Shown here piece by piece: positions 52,183 through 62,234 of a DNA stretch of 64,000 bases (the first letter of the stretch is position 1; each line of letters begins with the position of its first letter). The position numbers and the translations under genes are program-made. Location: assembly GCF_000372645.1 (NCBI RefSeq), contig NZ_APMP01000015.1, positions 1 to 64,000 on the forward strand, in the 5' to 3' direction. The notes beneath the pieces were generated by a model that ran no database searches, had not been told where the DNA came from, and saw only the letters and a list, made by a program, of their open reading frames with translations. Origin of the DNA: Caulobacter vibrioides OR37. Lineage in GTDB: Bacteria; Pseudomonadota; Alphaproteobacteria; Caulobacterales; Caulobacteraceae.

Positions 52183-54306
52183 CTACTTGGGGATGCTGAA
52201 CTTCAGCTTGTCTTGGTAGACGCCGATGCGCTTGCGGGCGCGATCCACGACATCGTCGAAGTGCAGGATCTCGAAGTAGGTCTCGCCCAGCTTCGTGCGT
52301 GTCGTCGGGTCTATGAGATTGTCGGAATTGAACCAGCCCTTGCCGGTAGGGAACGGCGTCCAGCCGTTGAGCCGCAATGGATCCAGCGTGTCGCCGATGA
52401 GATAGCCGTAGAACCTCTTGATCCTCCCGCCCGACTTGGCCGCCAGGAGGTGGGCATATTGGTTGAGGTCGCCGACGTGGTCGTCCATCGACACGCCCGG
52501 CGCCTTGAACTCGACGATGATCGCCGAGCCTTCCTTGCTGAACAGCGCGATGTCAGGCCGTTTGGCGCCGTGGTCCTGCGCGCGGCGGGCCAGCAGGTCC
52601 TTGAAGGCCTGATCGATGTCGTTCTCGAAGACCTTCTCGTCGCTGTTCCAGACGATGTTGGCCAGCGGCATGTCCGAGGCGATGTAGTCGTAGTAGTGAT
52701 ATTCCTCGCTCAGCAGCCAGATGTCGTGGTCGGTGACCTCGGTGCTGTCCTGGCGCATCGGAAAGAAGATGCTGTGGATGATCCGCTCGTCCTTGCGTCG
52801 GGCGCCGTCATCCAGGTTCTGCACCGACAGGTTTCGCCCGCAGGCCAGGGCCAGAACCTCGACGATGCAGGCGCGCCGCACGACGAGCTGCGAGAGGTTG
52901 GCCATGTCGAAGTTTTTCAGCGACGTCGTATATTTCCACGAAATCTCGCTGATCTTCTTGCGGAAATCGGCGGAGTCCGGCTCGGCCGCGACAATCTCTT
53001 CCTTCAGGCGGTAGATCTCGGCGGTCTCGTCGATGACCTTTTCCTGGTACTTCTTCAGAACCCGATCGACGATCTTCTGGGCTGACTCGCCGTAGACCAC
53101 CCGCGTGGAGGTCTCTTGCAGCATGTCCTCGGTGACGCCGTACTTGTCGGTGATCTCCTTGACCACGTCCTCTTTCTTCCAGTCGCCCGGGATCACCATG
53201 GCGTCGATCACCGGATCGATGGCGGCATGGATCGTCTCGTAGGACACCCGCTCGGAGCCAAAGAGCCCGCCGGCCTCAAGTTCTTCGGGAATATCCTCGA
53301 AGTTGTCGCGCTGCTCATTGACGTGCTGGTCGAGGAAGTCGCTCTCGATCAGGACGATGTGATTGTAGCCGCCGACGGGATTGTTCTGTTCGGTCTTGCT
53401 GCGCAGGTATCGGTTGGTGATGTCGCGAACCGGCGAGAACTTGGCGCAGAACGCGATGGCGTTACGCTTCAGGCCGAACGATGCAGCATCCAGCCGATAG
53501 TGGGACAGCCTGAAGGTCTGGAAAGTCCCCAGACCGCCGCCGGTGTCCGGGTCGCGCTCTTCGACCTGGACTTCCCGCACGGCCGTGACGACCGGCAGGT
53601 CCTGGCGCCGAAGAACTTCGGTCTGGTCGGGCTGGGCCCAATGGGTGGTCGAGAAGACAATCTCGAAATCGCCAAGCTGGCTAGACAGGCCGACCAGGCG
53701 CTGCAGGAAGGCCAGCAGCATCTGCTTCTTCAGCGCCGCCGCCGAGAACATCGCGCTGAGCAGCGCGTTGGGCGGCAGGCGAACCCGTGCGGCATCCTTG
53801 AAGTTCAGCAGCTGGATGGTCGTGCCGATCTTCGAAGCGTCGCCAGCGTCCTCAGCGAAATCGTCGGCCTCGATCTGCTTTTGACGTTCGTCGTAGGTCA
53901 TCCAGCGACGAAACACCTGCCCATCCCGGCGGAAGGTGCTGTCGATCGCCATGCCGGCGAAATAGTGGAAGAACTGGATACGACCCGCGCCCTTGCACTT
54001 GCCGATTCCCGAGATCGTCAGGTCGTCCTTGTACGACGTGTCCTTGGTCAGGAAGGCCTTCAGCTGGGCCTCTCCCAGCCCGCAGCCGTTGTCGGCGCAG
54101 GTGATGGTCATCACATCCCGATCGTCGAGCAGATCGACTTTCTGAAACGCCACGTCGACCCGGATGCTGAGGCTGGGCGCGGTCGGATCGTCGTGCTTGC
54201 GGATCAGGTAGGAATCGATGGCGTTCGAGATCAGCTCCTCGAACACCACGTAGGGATTCTTGCTGAGCTTGGTGTTCTTGATGCTGCCGCGGACATCGAG
54301 CGTCAT
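52183..54306 (-). CDS. GHKL ATPase fused to a C-terminal PD-(D/E)XK-like domain, candidate defence protein
   Basis: About 707 residues. Residues about 1-170 form a GHKL (Hsp90/MutL/MORC-like) ATPase: N-box VVFEELISNAIDSY, G1 DNGCGLGEAQL, G2 SGIGKCKGAGRIQFF. The middle has a long helical part (KIVDRVLKKYQEKVIDETAEIYRLKEEI). Near residue 600 the segment KRPDIALFSKEGSAIIVEFKAPG has Asp ... Glu-x-Lys as in restriction-endonuclease folds. ATG 54306 is preceded by GAAAAGA; a GTG at 54327 adds 7 residues. No mismatch-repair or topoisomerase motifs, so not MutL/GyrB. Operon with the HEPN-like gene. Function inferred. Confidence 0.75.
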   Translation of the reverse strand: MTLDVRGSIKNTKLSKNPYVVFEELISNAIDSYLIRKHDDPTAPSLSIRVDVAFQKVDLLDDRDVMTITCADNGCGLGEAQLKAFLTKDTSYKDDLTISGIGKCKGAGRIQFFHYFAGMAIDSTFRRDGQVFRRWMTYDERQKQIEADDFAEDAGDASKIGTTIQLLNFKDAARVRLPPNALLSAMFSAAALKKQMLLAFLQRLVGLSSQLGDFEIVFSTTHWAQPDQTEVLRRQDLPVVTAVREVQVEERDPDTGGGLGTFQTFRLSHYRLDAASFGLKRNAIAFCAKFSPVRDITNRYLRSKTEQNNPVGGYNHIVLIESDFLDQHVNEQRDNFEDIPEELEAGGLFGSERVSYETIHAAIDPVIDAMVIPGDWKKEDVVKEITDKYGVTEDMLQETSTRVVYGESAQKIVDRVLKKYQEKVIDETAEIYRLKEEIVAAEPDSADFRKKISEISWKYTTSLKNFDMANLSQLVVRRACIVEVLALACGRNLSVQNLDDGARRKDERIIHSIFFPMRQDSTEVTDHDIWLLSEEYHYYDYIASDMPLANIVWNSDEKVFENDIDQAFKDLLARRAQDHGAKRPDIALFSKEGSAIIVEFKAPGVSMDDHVGDLNQYAHLLAAKSGGRIKRFYGYLIGDTLDPLRLNGWTPFPTGKGWFNSDNLIDPTTRTKLGETYFEILHFDDVVDRARKRIGVYQDKLKFSIPK

Positions 54307-54327
54307 TGTCTTTTCAAGCGATCCCAC

Positions 54328-54353
54328 AGGCCATTCTGGCCACTTCTGGCCAG
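54328..54353 (-). repeat. GGCCA tandem repeats upstream of the GHKL gene
   Basis: TTCTGGCCA occurs twice with a 10-base period (54334-54342 and 54344-54352) and a third GGCCA lies at 54329-54333. One helical turn spacing next to the start codon suggests a regulator binding site. Confidence 0.4.
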
Positions 54354-54460
54354 CCCCCTAGTCACAGTCAAGCCAGCAACCCAAGCGGGTCTTCGACCGG
54401 CCGCCACCGCCAGGGGTCGGGCGGCCCGTGAGCCGCTGACAAAGAGAAGGACCGCCCGCC

Positions 54461-54480
54461 TACGTCAGCTTCGGTCGCCG
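54461..54480 (+). repeat. 20-bp direct repeat, copy 1
   Basis: TACGTCAGCTTCGGTCGCCG; 19 of 20 bases match 54830-54849, 369 bases away. The two copies bracket the 70-codon membrane protein gene. Confidence 0.6.
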
Positions 54481-54542
54481 TGGCAGAGACCTGCATGACC
54501 CGGCCGCGGCGCTCGCGGTCCAAGTCCACGAGGATGATCTGC

Positions 54543-54755
54543 CTAGCGCATCGTCCAAGGCCTGGCGGCCAGCACCATCAGCGTGAAGACGCCGATGAAC
54601 AGGCCCGGCACGAACCAGGGCTCGGTCCTGCCTTCGATCCGCTGGACGAGGCTGGTGAGGATGGCCGTCGGCATGACCGCCGCCAGCGCGCAGCCGATCC
54701 AGCCCTGCCACTCCCGCCAGACCGGGCGGCCGTCCTCAGGCTCATCCTCATCCAT
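54543..54755 (-). CDS. Small two-span membrane protein
   Basis: 70 residues. Acidic N-terminus MDEDEPEDGRPVWREW, two hydrophobic helices (GWIGCALAAVMPTAILTSLV and WFVPGLFIGVFTLMVLAA) and a short basic end. GGGGGAG just upstream supports the ATG at 54755. No family recognised. It stands between the GHKL operon and imuA, divergent from the latter. Confidence 0.6.
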   Translation of the reverse strand: MDEDEPEDGRPVWREWQGWIGCALAAVMPTAILTSLVQRIEGRTEPWFVPGLFIGVFTLMVLAARPWTMR

Positions 54756-54829
54756 GACGCTCCCCCCGCGCCACTCTAGCGCGCACGGCGCCGTTTAGCG
54801 ATCGAGGGTCGCAGACGGCGCTGCCAAGG

Positions 54830-54849
54830 TACGTCACCTTCGGTCGCCG
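54830..54849 (+). repeat. 20-bp direct repeat, copy 2
   Basis: TACGTCACCTTCGGTCGCCG; partner of the copy at 54461. Confidence 0.6.
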
Positions 54850-54953
54850 CTGAAAAATTCTGATTCCGCTCAAACCCTTGCCGCGTCTGGATCTAGCGGT
54901 GGGCGCGCGCCTGCGCCGCACCCATGGCCCCGTTGACTCCCGCACGCCGAAGA

Positions 54954-54968
54954 GAACAAAGCTGGAAC
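54954..54968 (+). promoter_or_regulatory. LexA box of the imuA-imuB-dnaE2 operon
   Basis: GAAC (54954-54957), AAAGCTG, GAAC (54965-54968), 18 bases before the imuA ATG. A TTGACT at 54933-54938 would be the -35 element. This matches the known LexA control of this operon in Caulobacter. Confidence 0.88.
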
Positions 54969-54986
54969 AAGGTCGTTCTTCCAAAC

Positions 54987-55754
54987 ATGTCAGCAGCCCT
55001 TCATCCCGCCGCCCTCGATGCCCTCCGCCGCAAGGTCCGCGCCCTGGAAACCCAGGATCGCGTCACCCGGGCGGTGTTGCCGTTCGGCGTTCCGCCGCTG
55101 GACGCGCGCCTGCCAGGCGGCGGCCTGGCGCTGGGCGCGCTGCACGAGGTGGCCGGCGGCGCGGAGGAAGCGCTCTATGGCGCCACGGCCGCCCGGTTCG
55201 CCGCCGGGATCTTGGCCCGCGCCCAGGGTGAGGTTCTCTGGTGCCGGCGCCAGGCCGATCTCTTCGCCCCGTCGCTGGCCCAGGCCGGCCTGCCGCCCAG
55301 CCGGGTGATCTTCGCGGACGCGGGCGACGAGGCCGGCGTCCTGGCGGCCATGGAGGAAGGTTTGCGCTGGCCGGGCCTGGCCGGGGTCATCGGCGAGGTC
55401 GGCAAGCTCTCCATGACCGCCTCGCGCCGGCTGCAGCTGGCGGCCGAGAAGAGCGGGCAGATCGCCATCGCGGTCCGAAGATGGCGGCGGATCGCCGACG
55501 CGGCGGACCTTGGCCAGCCGACGGCCTCGGAAACTCGCTGGCGGGTCTCCACCCTGCCCTCCTCTCCACTGCCCCCTTCCGTTCCCGGCGTGGGTCGCCC
55601 CCGCTGGTTCCTAGAACTCCTCCGCTGCAAGGCCGGCGACGCCTTCGACATCGAGCTAGAAGCCTGTGACGCAAAGGGTCATCTCCGTCTTCCTGCCCCG
55701 CTGGCCTACCGACCGGCTGGCGCGGATGCAGGGCAAGGCCGCGCCGTCGCCTGA
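54987..55754 (+). CDS. imuA: ImuA, SOS mutagenesis protein
   Basis: 255 residues. A RecA-like-fold protein required with ImuB and DnaE2 for damage-induced mutagenesis. The segment VLPFGVPPLDARLPGGGLALGALHEVAGG matches the N-terminal part of the RecA/SulA-like family without a full Walker A. EEGLRWPGLAGVIGEVGKLSMTASRRLQLAAEKSG and TRWRVSTLPSS follow. I chose the ATG at 54987, 18 bases after the LexA box; an upstream in-frame ATG at 54924 would start before the box. The end overlaps imuB by 89 bases in another frame. Confidence 0.9.
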   Translation: MSAALHPAALDALRRKVRALETQDRVTRAVLPFGVPPLDARLPGGGLALGALHEVAGGAEEALYGATAARFAAGILARAQGEVLWCRRQADLFAPSLAQAGLPPSRVIFADAGDEAGVLAAMEEGLRWPGLAGVIGEVGKLSMTASRRLQLAAEKSGQIAIAVRRWRRIADAADLGQPTASETRWRVSTLPSSPLPPSVPGVGRPRWFLELLRCKAGDAFDIELEACDAKGHLRLPAPLAYRPAGADAGQGRAVA

Positions 55755-57198
55755 CATTCCGGTCGTCATGGTCGGACGGGTCGGGCGCCGCCGTGCGATC
55801 GCGCACATGAACCTCGCCGCCGCCAAGGCCGGCCTGCGGCTGGGCCAGGCCGTGGCCCATGCCACCGCCATGGTCCCAGGTCTTGTGCTGCACGATCTCG
55901 ACGCCGCCGGGGATGACGCCGCCCTGCAGCGCCTGGCCCTCTGGGCCCAGCGCCTCTATTCGCCGACCGTGGCCCCGGACCCGCCCGATGGTCTGGTCAT
56001 CGACGCCACCGGCTGCACCCATCTCTTCGGCGGCGAGGAGAAGATGCTGGTCAATATCCGCCAGCGCCTGGCCAAGGCCGGCTATACCGCCACCCTGGCC
56101 ATCGCCGACAGCTGGGGCGGCGCTCACGCCCTGGCGCGCTATTCGCGCCGCTCGGTGTTCGTCGTGCCGCCGGGCGCGCTGGGCGTCCAGCTGAGGGACC
56201 TGCCGGTGGCGGCCCTGCGCCTGCCGCCGGATCTCGTCCAGGCCCTGGCCAAGCCCGGCTTCGACACCATCGGCGAGCTGGAGGCGACGGCCACGGGGCC
56301 GCTAGCCCATCGCTTTGGCCTGGAGCCGATCCGCCGCCTCGACCAGGCCTTCGCCCGCGAACGCGAACCGATCGAACCGGTCTTCGCCCCCGAAACTCCA
56401 CGTGCGGCCAAGATCTTCGCCGAACCGATCGGCGCGCCCGAGACCATGGCGCGCTATCTGACCGAACTGACGGTCGAACTGTGCGCCACGCTGGAGGCCC
56501 TGAACCTGGGGGCCAAGTCGATCGACGCCTGGTTCTACCGGGTCGACAACCGGATCGAGAGCGCCCGTATCGGCCTGTCGACCCCGGCCCGGGACGCGCG
56601 CCGTCTGGCCAAGCTCCTCTGCGAGAAGCTGGAGATGGTCGATCCGGGCTTCGGGGTCGACAAGATGGTCCTGGCTGCACCGGGCGCCGAGCCCTTGGCC
56701 TACCGGCAGGACGAGGCGCGGCTGGGTGGGGACAAGCCGGCAGTCGCCGATCTGGCGGGTCTGATCGACACCCTGGCCGCGCGCCTGGGTCCGGACTCGG
56801 TCTACCGCCTGGCCAGCGCAGAGAGCGACATCCCCGAGCGCAGTGTCCGCAAGGCCCCGGCCATCGAGCGCCCCGTCGCCTATTCCTGGCCGGTCGATTG
56901 GCCAAGGCCCACCCGCTTCTTTCCCCGCCCCGAGCCCATCGAGACGGTCGCGCTCCTGCCTGACCAGCCGCCGGCCTTCTTCACCTGGCGCGGATCGCGC
57001 CGGCGCGTGCGGCGGGCCGACGGCCCTGAGCGGGTGTTCGGGGAATGGTGGCGGGCCGACGCCGAGCTGGCCCGCAGCCGGGACTACTTCCAGGTCGAGG
57101 ACGAAGGCGGCCAGCGCTACTGGATCTACCGCGACGGTGACGGCGAGGACGCCGCCACCGGTAGCCAGCGCTGGTTCATGGCCGGGGTATTCGGATGA
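55666..57198 (+). CDS. imuB: ImuB, inactive Y-family polymerase hub
   Basis: 510 residues. Links DnaE2, ImuA and the beta clamp. The N-terminus [18 protein letters not shown] holds the Y-family first strand but lacks the catalytic acidic residues (Pro-Arg-Trp in place of D-x-D), as in known Imu[21 protein letters not shown] is the second palm motif, again altered. The rest holds thumb/little-finger-like parts and the C-terminal block with [24 protein letters not shown] that is typical of ImuB. Start GTG at 55666, needed to include the first strand. The end overlaps dnaE2 (ATGA). Confidence 0.93.
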   Translation: MTQRVISVFLPRWPTDRLARMQGKAAPSPDIPVVMVGRVGRRRAIAHMNLAAAKAGLRLGQAVAHATAMVPGLVLHDLDAAGDDAALQRLALWAQRLYSPTVAPDPPDGLVIDATGCTHLFGGEEKMLVNIRQRLAKAGYTATLAIADSWGGAHALARYSRRSVFVVPPGALGVQLRDLPVAALRLPPDLVQALAKPGFDTIGELEATATGPLAHRFGLEPIRRLDQAFAREREPIEPVFAPETPRAAKIFAEPIGAPETMARYLTELTVELCATLEALNLGAKSIDAWFYRVDNRIESARIGLSTPARDARRLAKLLCEKLEMVDPGFGVDKMVLAAPGAEPLAYRQDEARLGGDKPAVADLAGLIDTLAARLGPDSVYRLASAESDIPERSVRKAPAIERPVAYSWPVDWPRPTRFFPRPEPIETVALLPDQPPAFFTWRGSRRRVRRADGPERVFGEWWRADAELARSRDYFQVEDEGGQRYWIYRDGDGEDAATGSQRWFMAGVFG

Positions 57199-60100
57199 CG
57201 AACCCAGTCCCGGAGGATCTCGGCGACTATGTCGAACTGCAGTGCGCCTCGCACTTCTCGCTGCTGCGCGGCGCGTCCTCGCCGGGCGAACTCTTCGACG
57301 AGGCCCAGCGCCTAGGCTATCGCGCCCTGGCGATCTGCGACCGCAACAGCCTGGCGGGCATGGTGCGCGCCCACATCGCCGCCAAGGACACCGGCGTGCG
57401 GCTGGTCGTCGGCTGCGAGTTGGTCCTGCGCGATGGCATGACGGTCCTGGTCTATCCCACCGATCGCGCCGCCTATGGCCGGCTCTGCCGCCTGCTGAGC
57501 CTGGGCAAGGCCCGGGCCGGCAAGGGCGAATGCGATCTCGACCACGCCGACCTGGCCGCCCACGCCGAGGGCCTGATCGCCATCCTCGTGCCCGAGGACG
57601 CCGACGAGGTCTGCGCCCAGCAGCTCTCGCGCCTCTCGGCGATCTTCGGCGCCGACGCCCACATGGCCCTGACCCTGCGCCGACGGCCCGGCGACGCCTT
57701 GCGTCTCTACGAGCTGGAGCACCTGGCGCTTACGGCCGGGGTGAAGCCGGTGGTGACCAACCGGGTGCTGTTCCACGACAAGGACCGCCGCCTGCTGCAG
57801 GACGTCGTCACCTGCATCCGCGAAAACACCACGATCGACGATGTCGGCTTCCGGCGTGACCGTCACGCCGACCGCTATCTGAAGGCCGCGGCCGAAATGC
57901 TTCGGCTGTTTCCGCGCCATCGGGCCGCCGTCGCCGCGTCCGTCGCCATCGCGGCCCGTTGCCAGTTCTCGCTATCCGAACTCAGCTACCAGTACCCGCG
58001 CGAAGTGGTCGCCGACGGAGAGACAGCCCAGCAAACCCTGGTGCGCTTGACCTGGGAGGGCGCGGCCCAGCGCTTCCCCGACGGCGTGACGCCGGAAGTC
58101 CGCAAGATCCTCGACCACGAACTGGGGCTGATCGGCCAGCTCGGCTATGCGCCCTACTTCCTGACGGTCAATTCCATCGTCGGCTATTCCCGCAGCCAGG
58201 ACATCCTGTGCCAGGGTCGCGGCTCGGCGGCCAATTCGGCGGTCTGTTACGTGCTGGGCATCACCAGCATCGACCCCGAGCGCAACGACTTGCTGTTCGA
58301 GCGCTTCGTCAGCGCCGAACGCGACGAGCCGCCGGACATCGACGTCGATTTCGAGCACGCCCGCCGCGAGACGGTGATGCAGTGGATCTTCGAGACCTAT
58401 GGTCGCCACCGCTCTGCCATCGTGGCCGTGGTCCAGCGCTTTCGGCCGCGCGGCGCGGTGCGCGACGTTGGCAAGGTGCTGGGCCTGCCCGAGGACATGA
58501 CCAAGGGTCTCTCCAGCCAGATCTGGAGCTTCAGCCGCGAGGACATCGAGGAAAAGCACGCCCGCGACATGGGCCTGGACCTTTCGGACCGGCGCCTACG
58601 CCTGACCCTGGAGCTGGCGCAGCTCCTGCTCAACACCCCGCGTCATTTCTCCCAGCACCCCGGCGGCTTCGTGCTGACCCAGGACCGACTCGACGAACTG
58701 GTGCCGATCGAGCCTGCGCGGATGGAAGACCGCCAGATCATCGAATGGGACAAGGACGACATCGACGAGCTGAAGTTCATGAAGGTCGACGTGCTGGGGC
58801 TGGGGATGATGACCTGCCTGAAGCGCGGACTGGACCTCTTGAAGGACGCCAAGGGGATTGCGCTCGACCTGGCCAGCATCCCCCCTGAAGACCCGCGCAC
58901 CTACGCCATGATCCGGAGGGCCGACACGCTGGGCGTCTTCCAGATCGAGAGCCGGGCGCAGATGGCCATGTTGCCGCGCCTGAAGCCTCGGTCGTTCTAC
59001 GACCTGGTGATCGAGGTGGCGATCGTACGGCCTGGCCCGATCCAGGGCGACATGGTCCATCCCTATCTTCGCCGCCGCGAGGGCAAGGAGCCGGTGACCT
59101 TCCCCAAGCCTGAGCTGGAGAAGGTGCTGGGAAAGACCCTGGGCGTGCCGCTCTTCCAGGAACAGGCCATGCGGGTGGCGATCGAGTGCGCCGGCTTCAC
59201 GCCCGGCGAGGCGGACCAGCTGCGCCGGGCCATGGCCACCTTCAAGTTCACGGGCGGGGTCAGCCACTTCAAGGACAAGCTGGTCGGCGGCATGGTCGAG
59301 CGCGGCTATCCGGTCGAGTTCGCCGAACAGACCTTCGCCCAGCTGGAGGGCTTCGGCTCCTACGGCTTCCCGGAAAGCCACGCCGCCAGCTTTGCCCTCC
59401 TGGCCTACGCCTCGTCCTGGCTGAAGTGCCATCACCCCGAGGTCTTCTGCGCGGCCCTGCTCAACAGCCAGCCGATGGGCTTCTACCAGCCGGCCCAGAT
59501 TGTCCGCGACGCCATCGAGCATGGGGTGGAAGTGCGTCCCATCTGCGTCAACGCCTCACGCTGGGACTGCACCCTGGAGGAGACGGGTGACGGCGGCCTT
59601 GCGGTGCGGCTGGGCCTGCGGATGGTCGGCAAGCTGGCCGAAGCCGACGCGGCCCGCGTGGTCCTGGCCAGGACCGAAGACCCTTACCGTTCGATCGACG
59701 ATGTCTGGCGGCGCGCCCAGGTCGGGACCGGAGCCCTGTCGCGCCTGGCCGAAGCCGACGCCTTTCGCCCCAGCCTGGGCCTGGCGCGCCGCGAAGCCGG
59801 CTGGGGGATCAAGGGGCTGCGTGACACCGCCCTCCCCCTCTTCGACCAGCCCGATGCGTCCGAGCTCAACGAACCGGCGCCCACGCTGAAGGCCATGACC
59901 GAGGGCCGCGAGATCGTCGAGGATTACGGCCATGTCGGCCTCAGTCTTCGCCGCCATCCGCTGGCCCTGTTGCGCGGGACGCTGGAGGCCAGGGGCTACA
60001 AGCCCTGCCAGGCGGCGGCGAGCGGCCGCGACCGCCAGTTCGTCCGGACGGCAGGCCTGGTCCTGGTCCGGCAGATGCCCGGCACGGCCAAGGGCGTGAT

Positions 60101-60353
60101 GTTCATGACCCTGGAGGACGAGACCGGCGTCGCCAACCTGGTGATCTGGAAGACGCTCTACGAAAAGCAGCGCCGCGTGGCCCTGTCGGCCCACCTGCTG
60201 GGCGTGGAAGGCCGCATCCAGCGCGAGGGCGATGTCGTCCACCTCGTCGCCTACAAGCTGCACGACCTGGGTGACGTGCTCTCGACCCTGCAGGACCGCG
60301 GCGCCGACGCCGGTGACATGTCCTGGGCTCGCCGTAGCCGCAACTTCTGCTAG
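57195..60353 (+). CDS. dnaE2: Error-prone DNA polymerase DnaE2 (ImuC)
   Basis: 1052 residues. C-family polymerase for translesion synthesis in the SOS response. The N-terminal PHP domain opens [26 protein letters not shown] and ends near GCEL; the polymerase active site is [17 protein letters not shown]; thumb/finger blocks include [42 protein letters not shown]. An OB-fold near the C-terminus ([31 protein letters not shown]) ends it. No proofreading exonuclease domain is present. ATGA overlap with imuB gives translational coupling; the LexA box is at 54954. Confidence 0.96.
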   Translation: MTNPVPEDLGDYVELQCASHFSLLRGASSPGELFDEAQRLGYRALAICDRNSLAGMVRAHIAAKDTGVRLVVGCELVLRDGMTVLVYPTDRAAYGRLCRLLSLGKARAGKGECDLDHADLAAHAEGLIAILVPEDADEVCAQQLSRLSAIFGADAHMALTLRRRPGDALRLYELEHLALTAGVKPVVTNRVLFHDKDRRLLQDVVTCIRENTTIDDVGFRRDRHADRYLKAAAEMLRLFPRHRAAVAASVAIAARCQFSLSELSYQYPREVVADGETAQQTLVRLTWEGAAQRFPDGVTPEVRKILDHELGLIGQLGYAPYFLTVNSIVGYSRSQDILCQGRGSAANSAVCYVLGITSIDPERNDLLFERFVSAERDEPPDIDVDFEHARRETVMQWIFETYGRHRSAIVAVVQRFRPRGAVRDVGKVLGLPEDMTKGLSSQIWSFSREDIEEKHARDMGLDLSDRRLRLTLELAQLLLNTPRHFSQHPGGFVLTQDRLDELVPIEPARMEDRQIIEWDKDDIDELKFMKVDVLGLGMMTCLKRGLDLLKDAKGIALDLASIPPEDPRTYAMIRRADTLGVFQIESRAQMAMLPRLKPRSFYDLVIEVAIVRPGPIQGDMVHPYLRRREGKEPVTFPKPELEKVLGKTLGVPLFQEQAMRVAIECAGFTPGEADQLRRAMATFKFTGGVSHFKDKLVGGMVERGYPVEFAEQTFAQLEGFGSYGFPESHAASFALLAYASSWLKCHHPEVFCAALLNSQPMGFYQPAQIVRDAIEHGVEVRPICVNASRWDCTLEETGDGGLAVRLGLRMVGKLAEADAARVVLARTEDPYRSIDDVWRRAQVGTGALSRLAEADAFRPSLGLARREAGWGIKGLRDTALPLFDQPDASELNEPAPTLKAMTEGREIVEDYGHVGLSLRRHPLALLRGTLEARGYKPCQAAASGRDRQFVRTAGLVLVRQMPGTAKGVMFMTLEDETGVANLVIWKTLYEKQRRVALSAHLLGVEGRIQREGDVVHLVAYKLHDLGDVLSTLQDRGADAGDMSWARRSRNFC

Positions 60354-60364
60354 GCTCCCCCGCG

Positions 60365-60694
60365 ATGACCCTGACCTATATTCTCGATGGCAAGACGGCC
60401 AAGCCCGAGCCCAATCCGGCGACCTGGGAGGCCTGGATGCGCGCGGCCCTGGAAAGCGGAACACGCGTCGTCGCCAAGTCACGGGTCAACGCGCAGTTGA
60501 CGGTCTCCACGGTCTTCGCGGGACTCGACCAACGGCTCGATGAATCGCCGTCCAGCCCTCACCCGGTGTTGTTCGAGACGGCGGTCTTCAAGGCGAGCGA
60601 ACTCGTCCGGACCGAATACCACACCGACTGGAGCGAGGCGGAAAGCGCCCATGCCGGGCTGGTCGCCGAGCTCAGGGCGACCCAGTCCCACTAA
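60365..60694 (+). CDS. Hypothetical protein downstream of dnaE2
   Basis: 109 residues, soluble, no family recognised. Visible: MTLTYILDGKTAKPEPNPATWEAWMRAALESGTRVVAKSRVNAQLTVSTVFAGLD, then KASELVRTEYHTDWSEAESAHAGLV. It starts 11 bases after the dnaE2 stop, so it may be part of the SOS operon, although its ribosome site is weak. Confidence 0.6.
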   Translation: MTLTYILDGKTAKPEPNPATWEAWMRAALESGTRVVAKSRVNAQLTVSTVFAGLDQRLDESPSSPHPVLFETAVFKASELVRTEYHTDWSEAESAHAGLVAELRATQSH

Positions 60695-60759
60695 GGCGCG
60701 GGGCGGCCGCGTTCCTCAAGCGCGGTCCGACATGGCCAAGCACCACAACCTCGCCTAGG

Positions 60760-61233
60760 TTGTCGGAAACCCACCGCGAGAAACAGAAGTTGCGCTACAG
60801 CGAAATCAGCGTCCCCGACAATTTCATCTTCCACTACTTCGACACGAATGACGCCGAGGCCGTGGAAGCCCTGCGCTATCTGGAGGAAAGTGGTCGGCGC
60901 TTCGACCTGGGCAAGGGCCGCGCGGTGATCTTCCATCGCGCGCACGTGCCCAACACCCAAGACCACCTGCATTTCGAACAGCGCGGCCACACCCTTTACG
61001 CCATGAACCGTGATGGTTCGGCGCACGACGGCAGCCACGGCAAGCAGATGCACCGTTGGGCGGTAGACGCCGTGAAGGACCGCTACCCTGGCTTCAAGCT
61101 GCCCAAGGACGGCCTGATCGAGACGATGTTCGATCAGGGCGAAGCCGTGGTGCTCATGGAGACCGTCGCCATTCGCCCTGAGCTGGATCGCACTCTGATG
61201 GACCTGGCCGAAAAGCTCGCCCGCGAGGCCTAG
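60760..61233 (+). CDS. Hypothetical protein
   Basis: 157 residues, soluble. Visible: FIFHYFDTNDAEAVEALRYLEESGRRFDLGKGRAVIFHRAHVPNTQDHLHFEQRGHTLYAMNRDGSAHDGSHGKQMHRWAVDAVKDRYPGF. His-rich with several HxxH-like groups, which could bind metal; no family recognised. The TTG start at 60760 is weak but no in-frame ATG lies before the apparently conserved part. Confidence 0.55.
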   Translation: MSETHREKQKLRYSEISVPDNFIFHYFDTNDAEAVEALRYLEESGRRFDLGKGRAVIFHRAHVPNTQDHLHFEQRGHTLYAMNRDGSAHDGSHGKQMHRWAVDAVKDRYPGFKLPKDGLIETMFDQGEAVVLMETVAIRPELDRTLMDLAEKLAREA

Positions 61234-61290
61234 ACCGCCCTAGGCGCGACGACGCCTGCCCAAGGTCGAAGCGGCGCCCTATGATGGGGC

Positions 61291-61416
61291 ATGCCCGCTC
61301 GCTCCCGCCCGACCGCCCGCTTGCTGACGCCCACTGGCTGGGCGGGCCTCGCCGCCTTGGCCCTGTCGGCCGCCGCCGTGGTCGTCGCTGTGGTGAAGGC
61401 TCTGCCCCGCGCCTAA
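61291..61416 (+). CDS. Possible 41-residue membrane protein
   Basis: MPARSRPTARLLTPTGWAGL leads into LAALALSAAAVVVAVVKALPRA, one membrane helix. Ribosome site poor, so it may not be translated. Its stop overlaps the convergent ardA stop by 4 bases. Confidence 0.3.
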   Translation: MPARSRPTARLLTPTGWAGLAALALSAAAVVVAVVKALPRA

Positions 61417-61940
61417 CGCGTCCAGAACACATGCACCGCATCGTGCGCGATCTGGACCGTGAAGACCTCGCCATTCAGCCGCGCATCGCGGGCCATGGCC
61501 TCGTAGTCGATATAGAGCCGCAGGTTTTCCGGAATGACCGTGGTCTCCTCGGTCATCGCCTGGAAGTAGTCGGCCAGGCTGGCGAAAACCCCGTGATACT
61601 GGTCGTCGAGCGCCGCGCCCGCCGCGTCCAGGTCGCCCCCGACCTCGGCCAGCACCAAGGCGCCCAACTCCCCCCGCGCCCTCAGGAAGGCGGCGGTCTC
61701 CACGACCTTGGCGATGCCGGCGTACTCGGCGATCTCGACGCCGCCGAACCCTTCGTAGTCGTGGATTGCGAACTCCTCGGCCATCGGCTCGGGCGAGGCC
61801 TTCAGCATCGCTCGGATCGCGGCCCAGACGGCGTCCTCGTCCTCGACCGCGATCCAGGCGCCGTGCAGCACGCCGCTGTTATAGGCGGCCAGACAGGCGA
61901 CATAGATGCGGGGCTCAAGGTCATCAGCGGCTTGTCCCAT
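61413..61940 (-). CDS. ardA: Antirestriction protein ArdA
   Basis: 175 residues. ArdA mimics B-form DNA and blocks type I restriction enzymes. The motifs PRIYVACLAAYNSGVLHGAWIAVED, the block MAEEFAIHDYEGF and HGVFASLADYFQAM are typical; the protein is acidic overall. Usually found on conjugative plasmids and integrated elements, so it supports a mobile origin of this segment. The start MGQAADDLEPRIYVAC at 61940 has GAGGAT upstream. A perfect palindrome lies 21 bases upstream. Confidence 0.93.
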   Translation of the reverse strand: MGQAADDLEPRIYVACLAAYNSGVLHGAWIAVEDEDAVWAAIRAMLKASPEPMAEEFAIHDYEGFGGVEIAEYAGIAKVVETAAFLRARGELGALVLAEVGGDLDAAGAALDDQYHGVFASLADYFQAMTEETTVIPENLRLYIDYEAMARDARLNGEVFTVQIAHDAVHVFWTR

Positions 61941-61960
61941 GATCCTCATCCTCAACGCAG

Positions 61961-61978
61961 GGGTTCGACATCGAACCC
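61961..61978. promoter_or_regulatory. Palindrome upstream of ardA (possible operator)
   Basis: GGGTTCGA-CA-TCGAACCC, 8-bp perfect arms with a 2-base centre, 21 bases before the ardA start. No T-run, so not a terminator; it looks like a dimeric regulator site. Confidence 0.55.
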
Positions 61979-62234
61979 TTGCCCGTCGGCGAGACCGGGG
62001 GTGCAAGCAGAGGGGCGGCTTCGCGGGGACCCGGCTGCAGGCCCCGAAGGGGCCGAAGCTGGGCGGAAGCCGATCCGACGCGCGCTGGGGGCGGAGCCCC
62101 AAGCCGGCGTGGCGACGGTGGCTATCGCCGCCGGGTCCCAGGACGTCCGAACAGGCTTTAAATATCGACCCTCCAAGCGTTGCCATAGCCCTGGACTCAA
62201 CCTTCGATGACGGAGCGCATCGGGAGGCCCAGCC

